Assembly (NCBI GenBank): GCA_027066725.1
Contig: JAMONC010000320.1
Span: 1-6,589, forward strand
Direction of reading: 5' to 3'
Origin: Desulfobacterales bacterium
GTDB lineage: Bacteria; Desulfobacterota; Dissulfuribacteria; Dissulfuribacterales; JAMONC01
DNA: 6,589 nucleotides
This document shows positions 6,039-6,589 of the stretch, one piece after another. The position numbers and the translations under genes are program-made. The notes under the pieces were generated by a model. The model saw nothing but the letters and a program-made list of their open reading frames with translations. It was not told the origin of the DNA and did not search any database. Numbering within the stretch: the stretch's first letter is position 1; every line of letters starts with the position of its first letter.

Positions 6039-6096
6039 CTTAATTTATTAAATAAAGCTAGAGGAAGATTTAATGAGTAAGTAAGGGAGGTAAACA

Positions 6097-6558
6097 ATGA
6101 AAATTAGAGCTAGATTACCAGCTATAATACTTGTAATTTTAATTGCTATTTTTACAATAGCTTGGATAAAATATCCAGGCAAAGAATTTATAAAAGTAGA
6201 AATCCCTAAATATAAATTAAATATTCCAGTTATATCAAAATTATCAGGGAAGATAGTTGCTATTGATAAAAACAAAATCATTTTTAATACAATAAATGGT
6301 GATATAGATATTTATAATTATAAAAACTTAAATAAATTTGTATCTTTAACTCCAAATAAATATATTACTTTTATAACTCAGACAGATATATCATATTCAG
6401 GTAAAAAGGAATATCTTATAATTGGTATAATATCACAGGGGACTAAGATAGTATTTGACAAACCACTAATATATTGTAAACATTATACTATTATTGATCA
6501 TCTAATTGCTATTATAAATAAAGCACGTAAGATACTTAGTAAACTTCAATTAGTTTAA
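6097..6558 (+). CDS. Membrane-anchored beta-rich protein, paralogue of gene B (gene E)
   Basis: A 153-residue protein of unknown function. It begins MKIR like gene B. One hydrophobic segment (8-24, ending AWIKYPG) lacks an obvious signal peptidase site, so it is probably a membrane anchor with the rest in the periplasm. The core opens SGKIVAIDKNKIIFNT (50-65) and runs through beta-type strands to YLIIGII (96-102), then FDKPLIYCKHY (110-120). Gene B has the matching GRIIAITNQQLIIET, IVIVGII and FLNRPIYC-RI-KHYY. Identity outside these blocks is low. The remaining C-terminus is a short basic helix instead of the Tyr/Arg-rich tail of B. Translation starts at 6097 behind GGGAGG (6085-6090). It is its own transcription unit behind a -24/-12 promoter. 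Codon use is extremely AT-rich compared with the pst genes. Nothing resembling a terminator is visible in the last 31 bases. Confidence 0.8.
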   Translation: MKIRARLPAIILVILIAIFTIAWIKYPGKEFIKVEIPKYKLNIPVISKLSGKIVAIDKNKIIFNTINGDIDIYNYKNLNKFVSLTPNKYITFITQTDISYSGKKEYLIIGIISQGTKIVFDKPLIYCKHYTIIDHLIAIINKARKILSKLQLV

Positions 6559-6589
6559 TTATCTATATAATATTATTATTTAAATAATC

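Larger units (their letters stand above)
5686..6096. other. Gene-free region between gene D and gene E
   Basis: These 411 bases are very AT-rich. They hold the hairpin at 5694-5735, then about 190 bases (5736-5923) in which I see no gene, RNA or clear repeat. The gene E control region follows: palindromes at 5924-5939 and 5950-5965, the -24/-12 promoter at 6023-6038 and a leader. Confidence 0.7.

Noticed and set aside
6048..6281. Minus-strand frame opposite the start of gene E
   Set aside because: Antisense to a well-supported gene and its promoter; the hydrophobic protein is what AT-rich antisense DNA gives.
6575..6588. Palindrome ATTATTTAAATAAT at the window end
   Set aside because: Purely A/T in a very AT-rich stretch and cut off by the window; not distinguishable from chance.

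Overview
The window reads as a piece of a low-GC, Gram-negative-type bacterial chromosome. Signs are predicted exported proteins with Ala-X-Ala-like signal peptides, a Pst-type phosphate importer, and two strong matches to the sigma-54 -24/-12 promoter. A DUF4405-like membrane protein and Lys/Ile-rich proteins would suit an anaerobe of the Desulfobacterota/Thermodesulfobacteria kind. That placement is a weak inference, because no marker gene is present.

Left half (65-3297, all minus strand): a tightly packed operon pstC-pstA-pstB, followed by a UbiE-like class I methyltransferase. PstC and PstA are the two permease subunits and PstB is the ATPase of the high-affinity phosphate ABC importer. 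The phosphate-binding protein PstS and the regulator PhoU, usual partners in this operon, are not in the window.

Middle (3298-3605): a divergent intergenic region. Facing right it carries a TCGACAT-GA-ATGTCGA palindrome, a second TGTCGAG half-site, a -24/-12 promoter and a strong ribosome binding site.

Right half (3606-5685, plus strand): a four-gene operon. It encodes (A) a small secreted protein with two LTxxQ-like helices, Asn-Gly-Pro repeats and a His-rich tail; (B) a secreted beta-rich basic protein; (C) a three-helix DUF4405-type membrane protein with a helical C-terminal domain; and (D) a secreted OB-like protein that also ends in a His-rich tail. A 19-bp hairpin follows. After about 410 bases without a gene comes (E) at 6097-6558, a membrane-anchored paralogue of B. 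It is preceded by the same arrangement of palindromic sites, -24/-12 promoter and about 48 bases of leader.

The main result is that operon A-D and gene E look like one sigma-54/enhancer-binding-protein regulon encoding an uncharacterised envelope system. The His-rich tails suggest metal binding, and the LTxxQ-like repeats recall the ZraP/CpxP/Spy periplasmic stress chaperones. ZraP is itself sigma-54 controlled in enterobacteria. Function beyond that is inference.
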